Shown: piece after piece, positions 8,906 through 18,048 of the stretch
Position numbering within the stretch: position 1 is the stretch's first letter
Layout: each line of letters starts with the position of its first letter
Assembly: GCF_008931805.1 (NCBI RefSeq)
Contig: NZ_CP044399.1
Coordinates: 3,273,370-3,337,369 of the forward strand
Length of the DNA: 64,000 nucleotides
Source: Moritella marina ATCC 15381
Lineage (GTDB): Bacteria > Pseudomonadota > Gammaproteobacteria > Enterobacterales > Moritellaceae
Reading direction: 5' to 3'
The notes under the pieces: generated by a model
The model's input: the letters and a program-made list of their open reading frames with translations, nothing else
Told to the model about the DNA's origin: nothing
Database searches by the model: none
Position numbers and translations under genes: made by a program

Positions 8906-9942
8906 TGCGCGTTTATCCAGAACAGCTCGATCAGTACTTAAAAACTGAAATCAAACCCTGCTATTTAATTTTTGGCGAAGAGCCCTTGTTAAAAATGGAG
9001 GCCATTGAGCAGATTAAAATAGCCGCTAAAAAAGTCGGCTTTGATGAACACCATAAATTTCACGCCGAACCAACAATGGATTGGCCAGGTGTGTTTAATG
9101 CGTGCCAATCGATGTCGTTGTTTTCAAGCCGTCAAACTGTTGAGCTCATTTTTGACAAACGACCGACAAAAGAAGACATCAGCCAACTTAATGATTTGTT
9201 TAAGCTGCTTAACCCTGATCTCATTATCATCATCAGCGGTCCTTACTTAACCAAAGCACAACAGAGTGCCAAGTGGTTTACCCAGTATTTCAAAAATGCG
9301 CTGTTCATCCCTGTCGGTCACCCCGAAGGACGCTTTTTTGCTAACTGGATGCGCCACCGTCTAAAACGTGCCAACCTTGACGCGCAAGCAGATGTGATCA
9401 CCCTGCTTTGTCGTAGCTTTGAAGGTAATTTATTGGCTGCCAAGCAAGAGATTGATAAATTATCCCTGCTCCACCCAGGTCAGACGCTCACCTTGGCGCA
9501 ATTACAGGCATCAATAACCCAGCATTCACACTTTAGTAGTTTTCAGCTGGTTGATGCGTTGCTTGCCGGTAAAGTAAATCGAGGTCAACGGATCTTACAG
9601 CAATTACAAGCTGAAGGGGTTGATCCGATAATCATCAATTGGGGATTAAACAAAGAAATTAATCAGCTATATCATTATAGTTTGATGCAACAGCAAGGTC
9701 TGTCAGTCATCGACGAAATGAAAAAGCAACGTTTATGGGCAGGTCGCCAACAAATTATTAACACCTGCTTAAGCCGTTTATCATTAAGTAAAATAGAACA
9801 AATGTTAGTGCTGTGTTCTAGTGTTGATAGCGCGATCAAAACCAGTACCAGTATTGATCCTTGGTTGTCATTACAAATGTTAAGTATCAGTTTTGCTGAC
9901 TCGAGCTTACTGCCCAATTTTCATCATGCCGAAATCAGATAG
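8905..9942 (+). CDS. holA: DNA polymerase III subunit delta
   Basis: HolA is the delta subunit of the clamp loader and opens the beta sliding clamp. The 345-residue length and early motif YLIFGEEPLLKMEAIEQI fit the family, as do SMSLFSSRQTVEL and the middle segment FEGNLLAAKQEIDKL, typical of the AAA+ like and collar regions. It lacks a functional Walker A motif, as expected for delta. Its ATG shares the final A of the lptE stop codon (TAATG), which implies translational coupling, as in E. coli where rlpB-holA-nadD are neighbours. Confidence 0.94.
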   Translation: MRVYPEQLDQYLKTEIKPCYLIFGEEPLLKMEAIEQIKIAAKKVGFDEHHKFHAEPTMDWPGVFNACQSMSLFSSRQTVELIFDKRPTKEDISQLNDLFKLLNPDLIIIISGPYLTKAQQSAKWFTQYFKNALFIPVGHPEGRFFANWMRHRLKRANLDAQADVITLLCRSFEGNLLAAKQEIDKLSLLHPGQTLTLAQLQASITQHSHFSSFQLVDALLAGKVNRGQRILQQLQAEGVDPIIINWGLNKEINQLYHYSLMQQQGLSVIDEMKKQRLWAGRQQIINTCLSRLSLSKIEQMLVLCSSVDSAIKTSTSIDPWLSLQMLSISFADSSLLPNFHHAEIR

Positions 9943-9999
9943 TTGTTGAGATATAGACACTAAATGATTTTTCACTTTAATTATTAACGACGGTTAGTT

Positions 10000-10650
10000 A
10001 TGACTGATTTCATCCCCGCACGTGCCATCGGTATTTTAGGCGGCACATTTGATCCGATCCATTATGGTCATCTACGCCCTTGCTTAGACTTATTGCAGCA
10101 ATTAAATTTAGCTGAAGTGAGGTTGATGCCGAATCATATCCCACCACACCGCGCGACACCGGGGTCAAGCTCTGCACACCGTTTAGCCATGGCACAACTT
10201 GCCGTATCCCAGTGCAATGAATTAAATGTCGATACTCGAGAGTTAAATCGTACAACACCTTCTTATACCATCGACACCTTGATAGAGCTTGCCGCAGAAA
10301 ACCCACACACACCCGTGTGTTTTTTAATCGGCCTTGACTCACTCAATAGCTTACATAGATGGCACCGCTGGCAAGAGTTACTCAGCTATTGTCACCTCGT
10401 CGTGAGTTATCGCCCAAACTATGAATTAACCTTAGCGCCTGAAGTAAGAAAAATATTTGAACAAGTGCAAACAACTGATGTCGAAGATTTACAGCAACAA
10501 AAACAGGGGCGTATATTGCTTTGGCCAAGTACGCAGTTAGAAATATCGGCGACACGGATAAGGCAGTTGATTGAACACCAGCAAAATCCGCAATATTTAC
10601 TGCCTGATAATGTGTTGTCTTATATACATAAACATAACTTGTATAAGTAA
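10000..10650 (+). CDS. nadD: Nicotinate-nucleotide adenylyltransferase
   Basis: NadD adenylates nicotinate mononucleotide to deamido-NAD in NAD synthesis. The nucleotidyltransferase signature GGTFDPIHYGH is at residues 14-24 and the C-terminal ISATRIRQLI motif is intact. The 216-residue length is normal. It follows holA after about 57 bases, in the conserved holA-nadD-rsfS order. Confidence 0.95.
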   Translation: MTDFIPARAIGILGGTFDPIHYGHLRPCLDLLQQLNLAEVRLMPNHIPPHRATPGSSSAHRLAMAQLAVSQCNELNVDTRELNRTTPSYTIDTLIELAAENPHTPVCFLIGLDSLNSLHRWHRWQELLSYCHLVVSYRPNYELTLAPEVRKIFEQVQTTDVEDLQQQKQGRILLWPSTQLEISATRIRQLIEHQQNPQYLLPDNVLSYIHKHNLYK

Positions 10651-10751
10651 ACCACAAGAGATAATAGCGCAGAAACAAGCTAGGTATATATTTAGCCATT
10701 ATACACTGTTATAATTCGCGGTTAACTCGATAAAGTTCCTCTGGAGGACCC

Positions 10752-11081
10752 TTGCAAACTTCTGAACTGCAAGCATTTGTACTAGACAAAATTGAAGACA
10801 TGAAAGCCCGCGACATCCAAGTTCTTGATGTTAAAGGTAAATCACCAGTGACAGATCTAATGATCGTATGTACTGGCACATCTAAAACTCACGTTAAATC
10901 AATTTCTAACCATCTTTACCTTGAAGCTAAAAGTCACGAAGTATTCGTGATGGGCATTGAAGGTATGGAAGATAGTGAATGGGTTTTAGTTGATATGGGT
11001 GATGTAGTTGTACACATCATGCAACAACAAACGCGTGATCTTTACCAATTAGAGCAACTTTGGCAGTCTGTAGGGGCATAG
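10752..11081 (+). CDS. rsfS: Ribosomal silencing factor RsfS
   Basis: RsfS binds ribosomal protein L14 and blocks subunit joining when nutrients are low. The 109-residue protein matches E. coli RsfS along its length, with [21 protein letters not shown] and [15 protein letters not shown] as the clearest blocks. The start is TTG, preceded by a perfect GGAGG that ends only four bases before it; alignment with E. coli RsfS supports this start. It is five bases upstream of rlmH, with which it is very probably co-transcribed. Confidence 0.94.
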   Translation: MQTSELQAFVLDKIEDMKARDIQVLDVKGKSPVTDLMIVCTGTSKTHVKSISNHLYLEAKSHEVFVMGIEGMEDSEWVLVDMGDVVVHIMQQQTRDLYQLEQLWQSVGA

Positions 11082-11085
11082 TCAA

Positions 11086-11556
11086 ATGAAGATTCAGCTA
11101 GTTGCTGTCGGCACTAAAATGCCTGCATGGGTAGAAACGGGTTATAAGGAATATACACGTCGATTCCCTAAAGATATGCCTTTCGAATTACTTGAGATCA
11201 ATGCTGGTAAGCGTGGTAAAAACGCCGACATCAAGCGGATCCTAGAACAAGAAGGTGTAAAAACGATGCAAGCGATACCGAAGGGTAATCGCATCGTGAC
11301 TCTGGAGGTTACCGGTAAACCTTGGACTACTGAACAACTAGCCGTTGAACTAGATAAGTGGAAGCATGATGGTCGTGACGTTAGCCTGTTAATTGGCGGC
11401 CCAGAAGGACTTGCACCAGAATGCATCGCGGCATCAGAACAACGCTGGTCATTGTCACCGCTAACCTTACCACATCCGATGGTACGAGTAGTTGTGGCCG
11501 AGGCGTTATATCGCGCTTGGAGCGTAACAACAAACCATCCTTATCATAGAGAGTAA
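11086..11556 (+). CDS. rlmH: 23S rRNA pseudouridine-1915 N3-methyltransferase
   Basis: RlmH methylates pseudouridine 1915 of 23S rRNA in 70S ribosomes using S-adenosylmethionine. It is a SPOUT (knotted) methyltransferase of 156 residues, close to the E. coli protein. The SAM-binding knot shows LLIGGPEGL near residue 102 and [23 protein letters not shown] at the C-terminus, and the protein ends HPYHRE as is usual. The gene lies between rsfS and mrdA with only a few bases on either side. Confidence 0.95.
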   Translation: MKIQLVAVGTKMPAWVETGYKEYTRRFPKDMPFELLEINAGKRGKNADIKRILEQEGVKTMQAIPKGNRIVTLEVTGKPWTTEQLAVELDKWKHDGRDVSLLIGGPEGLAPECIAASEQRWSLSPLTLPHPMVRVVVAEALYRAWSVTTNHPYHRE

Positions 11557-11561
11557 TATTG

Positions 11562-13421
11562 GTGGCAAGGAAGCGTATAGCCTTACGAGACCATTCTGCG
11601 GAAACAGCACTATTTAGCAGCCGTATCGTGGTCTCATTTATTTTTGTCCTTTGCGTACTTGGCTTATTATTAAGTAATCTTTATTACTTACAAGTCGATT
11701 CATATCAAGCTTATAAAACCCGATCTAACGAAAATCGCGTCAAATTAGTACCACTTCCGCCTAACCGAGGACTGATTTACGATCGTAACGGCATACTCTT
11801 AGCTGAAAATAAACCGGTCTACAGTTTAGATATGGTGCCGAATAAAATCACCGATATCGACGCCACGATAGTCTCACTAACCACCTTACTAAATTTAACT
11901 GAAGATAATATTGAAGACTTTCGCACGCGCTTAAAACGCCAACGTCGCTTTAAATTAGTCTCAATATTAACCAATTTATCTGAATCTCAAGTTGCATTAT
12001 TTTCAGTACAGCAACATAAATACCCCGGCATTTCAGTTAACGCCCGACTCAAACGTTATTACCCATTTGGTGATGCGCTTACGCATGCACTTGGTTACGT
12101 AGCAAGAATTAATAGTAATGACCTTAAACGCTTAGAGCTTAATGGCTCACGTGCAATCTATGCAGCTACGCATGACATTGGCAAGCAAGGCATCGAGCGT
12201 TATTACGAAAAAATGCTCCATGGTGAGCCTGGCTTTAAAGAAGTCGAAGTCAACAATCGCGGTAAGATTGTACGCACACTAAAAATAACACCACCCGTAC
12301 CCGGTAATGACTTATATCTTAATATTGATATACGCTTACAACTTAAAGCCCAAAAAGAGCTAGCGGGTCGTCGTGGCGCGATCGTCTTACTCGCGCCTAA
12401 AACAGGTGAAATATTGGCGATGATTTCCAGCCCGAGCTATGATCCAAACTTATTTGTTCATGGCATAAGCAGCAAAAATTACAATCGTTTATTACAATCC
12501 AAAGATCGCCCTTTAATTAACCGTGCGACACAAGGCCGTTATCCGCCTGCATCAACAGTTAAACCACAATTGGCTATTTTAGGCTTAGAAGATGGTGCCA
12601 TCACCCCCAGCACTATTATTAACGATCGTGGTTGGTTCCAGATCCCGAATACCAAACGTCGATTCCGAGATTGGAAACGTTGGGGACACGGTAAAATTAA
12701 TGTCTATACGGCCATCGAGCAATCCTCGGATACCTTCTTTTATAACCTAGCTTATAATGTCGGTATTGATAAAATGCATAGCTTCATGACCGAATTTGGT
12801 TTTGGTAAATACACCGGTATTGATGTCAAAGAAGAAACGAATGCCATCATGCCATCACGGGATTGGAAACGTGCACGTTACAACGAACCTTGGTATCAAG
12901 GTGATACTATTTCGGTTGGTATCGGGCAAGGTTATTGGTCTTCAACCCCAATCCAACTAGCTAAAGCTACCGCAATTGTCGCCAGTCGCGGATTACGTCC
13001 CGTGCCGCAATTAATCAGAGATATTAAGTACACCAATGGCGATGTCTATGAACCTGTCGTTGAATTACCGCCGCTAAAATTAAAAGAGCCAGCAAACTGG
13101 CAAGTTGCTAAAGATGGCATGCACGGCGTAGTAACAAAAAGTAACGGTACTGCACGCCGCGCTTTTGCTAACGCATCTTATAGCGCCGCAGGCAAATCAG
13201 GTACAGCACAGCTATACCAACTTGGTGAAGAAAAATACGACGCAAGTAAGATCCGTGAACGCTTACGTGATAACGCCATGTTTGTGGCTTATGCGCCGTT
13301 TGAAGAACCAGAAATTTCTGCCACTATCATTCTTGAAAATGCCGGTGGTGGTAGCTCACAAGCCGCACCATCAGCACGCCGTTTATTTGATGTCTACTTT
13401 GACAATAAAAAGGAAAATTAA
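11562..13421 (+). CDS. mrdA: Penicillin-binding protein 2, rod-shape transpeptidase
   Basis: PBP2 cross-links peptidoglycan during lateral wall growth in the Rod complex with RodA. One N-terminal membrane segment (about residues 22-44) is followed by a pedestal domain and the transpeptidase domain. The catalytic SxxK is STVK with Ser331 and Lys334, the SxD motif is in QSSDTFFYN, and KSGT is at 545-548. I chose the GTG at 11562 (MARKR); an in-frame TTG one codon earlier is possible. The stop overlaps the rodA start (TAATG). Of 619 residues, it matches the family's usual length. Confidence 0.96.
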   Translation: MARKRIALRDHSAETALFSSRIVVSFIFVLCVLGLLLSNLYYLQVDSYQAYKTRSNENRVKLVPLPPNRGLIYDRNGILLAENKPVYSLDMVPNKITDIDATIVSLTTLLNLTEDNIEDFRTRLKRQRRFKLVSILTNLSESQVALFSVQQHKYPGISVNARLKRYYPFGDALTHALGYVARINSNDLKRLELNGSRAIYAATHDIGKQGIERYYEKMLHGEPGFKEVEVNNRGKIVRTLKITPPVPGNDLYLNIDIRLQLKAQKELAGRRGAIVLLAPKTGEILAMISSPSYDPNLFVHGISSKNYNRLLQSKDRPLINRATQGRYPPASTVKPQLAILGLEDGAITPSTIINDRGWFQIPNTKRRFRDWKRWGHGKINVYTAIEQSSDTFFYNLAYNVGIDKMHSFMTEFGFGKYTGIDVKEETNAIMPSRDWKRARYNEPWYQGDTISVGIGQGYWSSTPIQLAKATAIVASRGLRPVPQLIRDIKYTNGDVYEPVVELPPLKLKEPANWQVAKDGMHGVVTKSNGTARRAFANASYSAAGKSGTAQLYQLGEEKYDASKIRERLRDNAMFVAYAPFEEPEISATIILENAGGGSSQAAPSARRLFDVYFDNKKEN

Positions 13422-14521
13422 TGCCAGATCGTCGTCATAATCAAAGTATTTGGTATAAGTTACATATCGATTTCCCATTATTATTTGGTTTATTAAGTTT
13501 GATGGGCGTGAGCCTTGTCGTGCTTTACAGTGCCGGTGGCGCTGATGTCGCATTAATGGAAAGGCAAATCATTCGTATGATACTTGCGTTGGTGGTAATG
13601 ATTGCATTAGCACAAATCTCACCATCAACCTATCGACGCTGGGCATTCCCGATCTTTATCATTGGTACCATTTTATTGATTGCAGTATTACTCTTTGGCC
13701 ACGTTGGTAAAGGGGCGCAGCGTTGGATTGATCTCGGCTTTACCAAGTTCCAACCATCTGAAATAATGAAAGTAGTAATGCCATTAGCCGTCGCTCGCTA
13801 CATGAGTAACCAACCCATACCACCGAGCTTTCGAACCATTATCACCGCCTTAATCATGGTACTTATCCCTACTCTGTTAATTGCTAAACAACCCGATCTT
13901 GGTACTTCATTACTTGTCGCTACATCAGGAATATTTGTGATTTTCTTGGCCGGTATGTCATGGCGCTTAGTGATGATTGCACTGGGTATCGTGTCAGGAT
14001 TTGCACCTGTGTTATGGTTCTTTTTAATGCATCCTTACCAAAAACAACGCGTATTAACCTTTCTCAATCCAGAAACAGATCCATTAGGGTCTGGTTATCA
14101 TATTATCCAATCTAAAATTGCCATCGGTTCTGGCGGTTTCTGGGGTAAAGGTTGGTTATCCGGTACTCAGTCACAACTCGATTTTTTACCCGAACGTCAT
14201 ACCGATTTTATTTTTGCCGTATTCAGTGAAGAATTTGGTTTATTTGGGGTTATTTTATTACTGTCATTGTATCTCTTTGTGATCTGCCGTGGCTTATTTA
14301 TCGCATTGCAGGGGCAGCGCATCTTTGAACGCCTGATTGCGGGCAGTATTACCCTGACATTCTTCATTTATTTGTTCGTTAATATTGGTATGGTCAGTGG
14401 ATTATTACCGGTCGTGGGCGTACCGCTACCTTTAATTAGCTATGGTGGCACTTCGATGGTGACATTGATGGCAGGATTTGGCATTCTAATGTCTGTAAGA
14501 ACACATCGTCGCTTAAGTTGA
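13421..14521 (+). CDS. mrdB: Rod-shape determining SEDS glycosyltransferase RodA
   Basis: RodA is the inner-membrane peptidoglycan polymerase of the elongation machinery and works with PBP2. The 366-residue product is strongly hydrophobic with about ten membrane segments. SEDS hallmarks are visible: KGAQRWIDLG, FQPSEIMK, KQPDLGTSL, the large loop with FLPERHTDFIFAVFSEEFG, and GVPLPLISYGGTS near the C-terminus. Its ATG shares one base with the mrdA stop, so the two are probably translated as a pair. Confidence 0.96.
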   Translation: MPDRRHNQSIWYKLHIDFPLLFGLLSLMGVSLVVLYSAGGADVALMERQIIRMILALVVMIALAQISPSTYRRWAFPIFIIGTILLIAVLLFGHVGKGAQRWIDLGFTKFQPSEIMKVVMPLAVARYMSNQPIPPSFRTIITALIMVLIPTLLIAKQPDLGTSLLVATSGIFVIFLAGMSWRLVMIALGIVSGFAPVLWFFLMHPYQKQRVLTFLNPETDPLGSGYHIIQSKIAIGSGGFWGKGWLSGTQSQLDFLPERHTDFIFAVFSEEFGLFGVILLLSLYLFVICRGLFIALQGQRIFERLIAGSITLTFFIYLFVNIGMVSGLLPVVGVPLPLISYGGTSMVTLMAGFGILMSVRTHRRLS

Positions 14522-14530
14522 GGAATCCAG

Positions 14531-15526
14531 ATGCTAAGTAAAAAAGGTTTATTTCTGCTAGGTTTAGCAGCGTTTCAAGCTAATAGTGCTGAGTTAAGTA
14601 CTGAGCACAAAACCTGGGTTGAAGAGTTAAGTACTAAATATGATATATCAGAACAAGTACTTACCGATGCTATCGGCCAAGCAAAATTTGATGAAACTGT
14701 ATTAACTAAGATCCAAACCCCCTGGGAAAAGAAACCTTGGTATAAATACGCGCCAATTTTTATTACCGATAGCCGCATTAATCAGGGTGTCAAATATTGG
14801 CAAGAACACGAAGATACTTTCGCGAAGGCCGAAAAAGAATACGGTGTACCAGCGCAAATGATCGTGGCGATCATGGGTGTTGAAACCTATTACGGTAAAT
14901 ACAAAGGTAATTTGTCTGTATTAGATTCTTTATATACGCTTGGCTTTAATTATCCGTCTCGCGGTAAGTTTTTCCGCCAAGAGTTTGCTGAATATATCAA
15001 ATTAAGTAAACAACAAGGTTGGAAACTAACAGAAACCAAAGGCTCCTACGCTGGCGCAATGGGCTTAGGTCAATTTATCTCATCAAGCTACAGCCATTAC
15101 GGTGTGGATTTCTCTGGTGACGGCAAAGTAGATATGATTAATGATCCTGTTGACGCGATAGGTAGTATTGCTAACTATTTTAGCGAGCATAAATGGCAAA
15201 CGGGTGGCTCTGTCGCTTACCCAGTGCAAGTTGACAGTGACAAAGTCCAAAGCCTACTTAATTCATCATTGAGAATCAAGCACACATGGTCAGACCTAAC
15301 GGCTGCGGGCGTGATATTGAAAGAATCAGATGATCGCGTACCAGCTATTAGTATTGAAGACTCAAGTCCAGTAAAACTACTTAAGCTAGAGCAAACGGAT
15401 AGTGATGAATATTGGGTTTATCTAAATAACTTCTACACGATCACCCGCTATAATCATAGCCCATTATACGCGATGGCTGTATTCCAGTTGAGCGAACGAA
15501 TTAAACAAGCTAAACATGCGCAATAA
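14531..15526 (+). CDS. mltB: Lytic murein transglycosylase B, soluble periplasmic form
   Basis: MltB cleaves the MurNAc-GlcNAc bond of peptidoglycan to give anhydro-muropeptides. The catalytic Glu lies in IMGVETYYGKYKGN near residue 118, followed by the family blocks GSYAGAMGLGQFISSSY and DFSGDGKVDM, the latter matching the calcium-binding EF-hand-like loop of Slt35. The N-terminus is a signal peptide ending ANSA, but no lipobox Cys is present, unlike E. coli MltB, so this copy is probably soluble. The gene starts nine bases after rodA and overlaps rlpA by 11 bases. Confidence 0.9.
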   Translation: MLSKKGLFLLGLAAFQANSAELSTEHKTWVEELSTKYDISEQVLTDAIGQAKFDETVLTKIQTPWEKKPWYKYAPIFITDSRINQGVKYWQEHEDTFAKAEKEYGVPAQMIVAIMGVETYYGKYKGNLSVLDSLYTLGFNYPSRGKFFRQEFAEYIKLSKQQGWKLTETKGSYAGAMGLGQFISSSYSHYGVDFSGDGKVDMINDPVDAIGSIANYFSEHKWQTGGSVAYPVQVDSDKVQSLLNSSLRIKHTWSDLTAAGVILKESDDRVPAISIEDSSPVKLLKLEQTDSDEYWVYLNNFYTITRYNHSPLYAMAVFQLSERIKQAKHAQ

Positions 15527-16307
15527 ACAACGATTAACCTTACTTTGTATCTGCGGCCTCTTGGCCGCCTGTTCTTCTTCGCGTTATCAATACAGTGATG
15601 ATCACGCGCCAGAGAACATTCCTCAGCTTGATGACATTGCTGATGCAGTTCCGACGCCGCAAACCTATAGCCGCTATGCCAATCGCGATTATCAGGTGCG
15701 TGGTATCGACTATGAAGTATGGCGAGACATTAAAACCTTAACCCAAGAAGGTAAAGCCTCTTGGTATGGGAATAAATTTCATGGTCACGATACCTCTAAC
15801 GGTGAAGTCTATGATATGTTTTCAATGTCAGCAGCACATAAGAATTTACCACTACCAAGCTTTGTGAAAGTCACCAACCTAGGTAATGATAAAACTGTCG
15901 TGGTACGCGTAAACGATCGGGGACCGTTCCACCCAGATCGTATTATCGATCTCTCTTATGCGGCTGCTTATAAACTCGATATGTTACAAGCAGGCACCGC
16001 GAATGTACGTGTTGAGTTAATCATTCCAACTGCTGATAATAGCAGTTTATTTACCCCGACACCGCAGTGGTTCATTCAGGTTTTAGCATCGAGTAACGAA
16101 GCTAAAGCACAAAACATAGCTGACACTTTAGGTACTAAATACAACACTGAAAATCGCTTAGTTATCAGTGGTAAGTTCCACCGAGTACAACTTGGGCCGT
16201 TCTCAGAATCAGAGCAAGCACAGAATTTATTAGCGACAGTACAAAAAAAGTATACAAACGCTTATGTTTTGAAGGAACTTTCCAGCAAAACCGTATCTAA
16301 TAAATAA
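15516..16307 (+). CDS. rlpA: Septal ring lytic transglycosylase lipoprotein RlpA
   Basis: RlpA is an outer-membrane lipoprotein that, in some species, cleaves peptide-free glycan strands at the septum. The lipobox LAAC is at about residues 16-19. The double-psi beta-barrel domain shows GKASWYGNKFHGHDTSNGE, with the family's catalytic Asp and His region, and VVRVNDRGPFHPDRIIDLS. A SPOR domain follows (WFIQVLASSNEAKAQ to YVLKELS), which would target denuded glycan. Length 263. The start overlaps the mltB end by 11 bases, implying coupling. Confidence 0.93.
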   Translation: MRNKQRLTLLCICGLLAACSSSRYQYSDDHAPENIPQLDDIADAVPTPQTYSRYANRDYQVRGIDYEVWRDIKTLTQEGKASWYGNKFHGHDTSNGEVYDMFSMSAAHKNLPLPSFVKVTNLGNDKTVVVRVNDRGPFHPDRIIDLSYAAAYKLDMLQAGTANVRVELIIPTADNSSLFTPTPQWFIQVLASSNEAKAQNIADTLGTKYNTENRLVISGKFHRVQLGPFSESEQAQNLLATVQKKYTNAYVLKELSSKTVSNK

Positions 16308-16331
16308 ACTTTAAATAGTAAGACAACCATT

Positions 16332-16353
16332 CAGCTAGTTGATAAACTAGCTG
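16332..16353. terminator. Perfect 9-bp hairpin downstream of rlpA
   Basis: CAGCTAGTT at 16332-16340 pairs with AACTAGCTG at 16345-16353 around a GATA loop. There is no T tract directly after it. With the next hairpin it may end rlpA transcripts or stabilise their 3' end. Confidence 0.5.
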
Positions 16354-16362
16354 CTATTGCCG

Positions 16363-16399
16363 AATAAACTTGATTAAAACCCATTTAATCAAGTTTATT
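16363..16399. terminator. Perfect 16-bp AT-rich hairpin before dacA
   Basis: AATAAACTTGATTAAA at 16363-16378 is perfectly complementary to 16384-16399 with a 5-nt loop, and further T residues follow. It lies about 50 bases upstream of the dacA GTG. It could terminate the rlpA transcript or form in a dacA leader. Confidence 0.5.
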
Positions 16400-16451
16400 T
16401 ATTTAAGTTATTAATAACTCAATCACAACTTTAATTATAGCGAAGTGAAAC

Positions 16452-17618
16452 GTGACCAATCAATTTAAAAAACTTATCCTAACGAGCCTAGTAATGGCGA
16501 GTTTCTCATTAAGTGCAGCACCGAGCGTGATCCCAGATACCCCTGTCGTTGCAGCAAAAGCATTCATATTAATTGATTTTGATTCAGGCAAAGTTATCGC
16601 AGAGAAAAATGCTGATGATTCATTAAAGCCAGCTAGCCTAACAAAAATGATGACCAGTTATGTTATTGGTCAAGAAATTAAGGCCGGTAATATTAACCTA
16701 GAAGATCAAGTCACTATCAGTAAAAATGCCTGGGCTAAAAACTTCCCTGACTCATCAAAAATGTTCATCGAAGTGGGTAAAACGATCACAGTCGAAAAGT
16801 TGAACCAAGGTATTATTGTCCAATCAGGTAATGATGCTTGCGTAGCAATGGCTGAACACATCGCAGGTACAGAAAGCGCCTTTGCTCAGTTAATGAATTC
16901 ATGGAGCAAACAGCTCGGTATGGATGCAACGCATTTTGCTAATAGCCACGGTTTAGATAGCAAAGAGCAATACACCACTGCGCGTGATATGGCGACACTC
17001 GGAGCTGCGCTCATTCGTGATGTACCTGAAGAATACCGCATTTATTCACAAAAGAAATTTACCTACAACGGTATTACCCAATACAACCGTAATGGTTTGT
17101 TATGGGATAAAAGCATGAACGTAGACGGCATTAAAACCGGCCATACTTCAGGCGCAGGTTTTAACTTAGTCTCTTCTGCAACCAAAGACAACATGCGTCT
17201 AGTTGCTGTGGTACTCGGTACTAAAAGCGGCGATGCTCGCAAAGCTGAAAGCAAAAAATTACTTAACTTCGGTTTCCGCTTTTTTGAAACAGTGACGTTG
17301 CATGAAGCAAATTCAAGTATTGTAGAAGAACGAGTGTGGATGGGTGAGCAAGAGCAAGTTCAACTTGGCCTAGCAAACAAATTAACCCTAACAGTGCCTC
17401 GCGGCCAAGCAAAAAATCTAACCGCGACGTTTGAAATCCAACAAGAACTAAGCGCACCAATTGTGCAAGGTGAAGTTGTGGGTAAAGTGTTCTACGTATT
17501 GAACGATGAAGAGATAGCTCAAGCTGATTTAATCGCCTTAGAAGACATTGAATTAGGTAGCTGGTTTAGCAGATTAATTGATTATTTCAAATTATTATTT
17601 ACCGGTTGGTTTGGTTAA
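16452..17618 (+). CDS. dacA: D-alanyl-D-alanine carboxypeptidase PBP5
   Basis: PBP5 removes the terminal D-Ala from peptidoglycan pentapeptides in the periplasm. After a signal peptide ending SLSAAP, the catalytic motifs are SLTK (Ser62, Lys65), SGN in VQSGNDAC and KTG in DGIKTGHTSGAG. A C-terminal beta-rich domain precedes an amphipathic anchor, WFSRLIDYFKLLFTGWFG, typical of membrane-attached PBP5. The start is a GTG with only a weak upstream purine stretch. At 388 residues it is slightly short of E. coli DacA (403) but complete. Confidence 0.95.
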   Translation: MTNQFKKLILTSLVMASFSLSAAPSVIPDTPVVAAKAFILIDFDSGKVIAEKNADDSLKPASLTKMMTSYVIGQEIKAGNINLEDQVTISKNAWAKNFPDSSKMFIEVGKTITVEKLNQGIIVQSGNDACVAMAEHIAGTESAFAQLMNSWSKQLGMDATHFANSHGLDSKEQYTTARDMATLGAALIRDVPEEYRIYSQKKFTYNGITQYNRNGLLWDKSMNVDGIKTGHTSGAGFNLVSSATKDNMRLVAVVLGTKSGDARKAESKKLLNFGFRFFETVTLHEANSSIVEERVWMGEQEQVQLGLANKLTLTVPRGQAKNLTATFEIQQELSAPIVQGEVVGKVFYVLNDEEIAQADLIALEDIELGSWFSRLIDYFKLLFTGWFG

Positions 17619-17658
17619 TCCTTTCCCTGACACCGTTACCCGATTATAATGACCAATA

Positions 17659-17695
17659 CAAAGGAGGCAATTGCCTCCTTTGCCATTATTTTTAA
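17659..17695 (+). terminator. Palindromic terminator after dacA
   Basis: CAAAGGAGGCAA at 17659-17670 and TTGCCTCCTTTG at 17671-17682 form a perfect palindrome, followed by CCATTATTTTT. It lies between dacA and ybeD, just upstream of the ybeD start. Confidence 0.7.
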
Positions 17696-17710
17696 GGTAC
17701 GAGAAAACTA

Positions 17711-17980
17711 ATGTCTTTAAATACAAAATTCGACGAACTACTTGATTTCCCTTGTCTATTTAACTTTAAAGTTATCGGTAATAACGATCCTAAACTTGAA
17801 GATAACATTGTTGCAGTTGCTCAAAAGCATGTTGTGGGTAACTATGCCCCTACCTCAAAAGTGAGCAGCAAAGGTACTTACAACTCTGTTACTATCAAAG
17901 TTAAAGTACAAGATAACAAGCAAGTTGAAAGCTTATATATCGCTTTTGGTGCGATCCCAGGTGTGGTCCGCGTTTTATAA
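17711..17980 (+). CDS. ybeD: YbeD (DUF493) family protein
   Basis: The 89-residue product matches E. coli YbeD, a small ACT-like alpha/beta protein found between dacA and lipB. Clear blocks are LLDFPCLFNFKVIG near the start and YNSVTIKVKV in the middle. The biochemical role is not established as far as I know; the fold suggests regulation or ligand binding. Position between dacA and lipB is conserved with E. coli. Confidence 0.9.
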   Translation: MSLNTKFDELLDFPCLFNFKVIGNNDPKLEDNIVAVAQKHVVGNYAPTSKVSSKGTYNSVTIKVKVQDNKQVESLYIAFGAIPGVVRVL

Positions 17981-17996
17981 TAAATAATACTAATAT

Positions 17997-18031
17997 AAAA
18001 AATCTAAGTAGAATTTCTAATTAGATTTTTT
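17997..18031 (+). terminator. Terminator-like hairpin between ybeD and lipB
   Basis: AAAAAATCTAA at 17997-18007 pairs with TTAGATTTTTT at 18021-18031, ending in a T run. It lies 18 bases before the lipB ATG, so it may terminate ybeD transcripts or act as a leader structure for lipB. Confidence 0.6.
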
Positions 18032-18048
18032 GCATTGCTGTTAATCAG

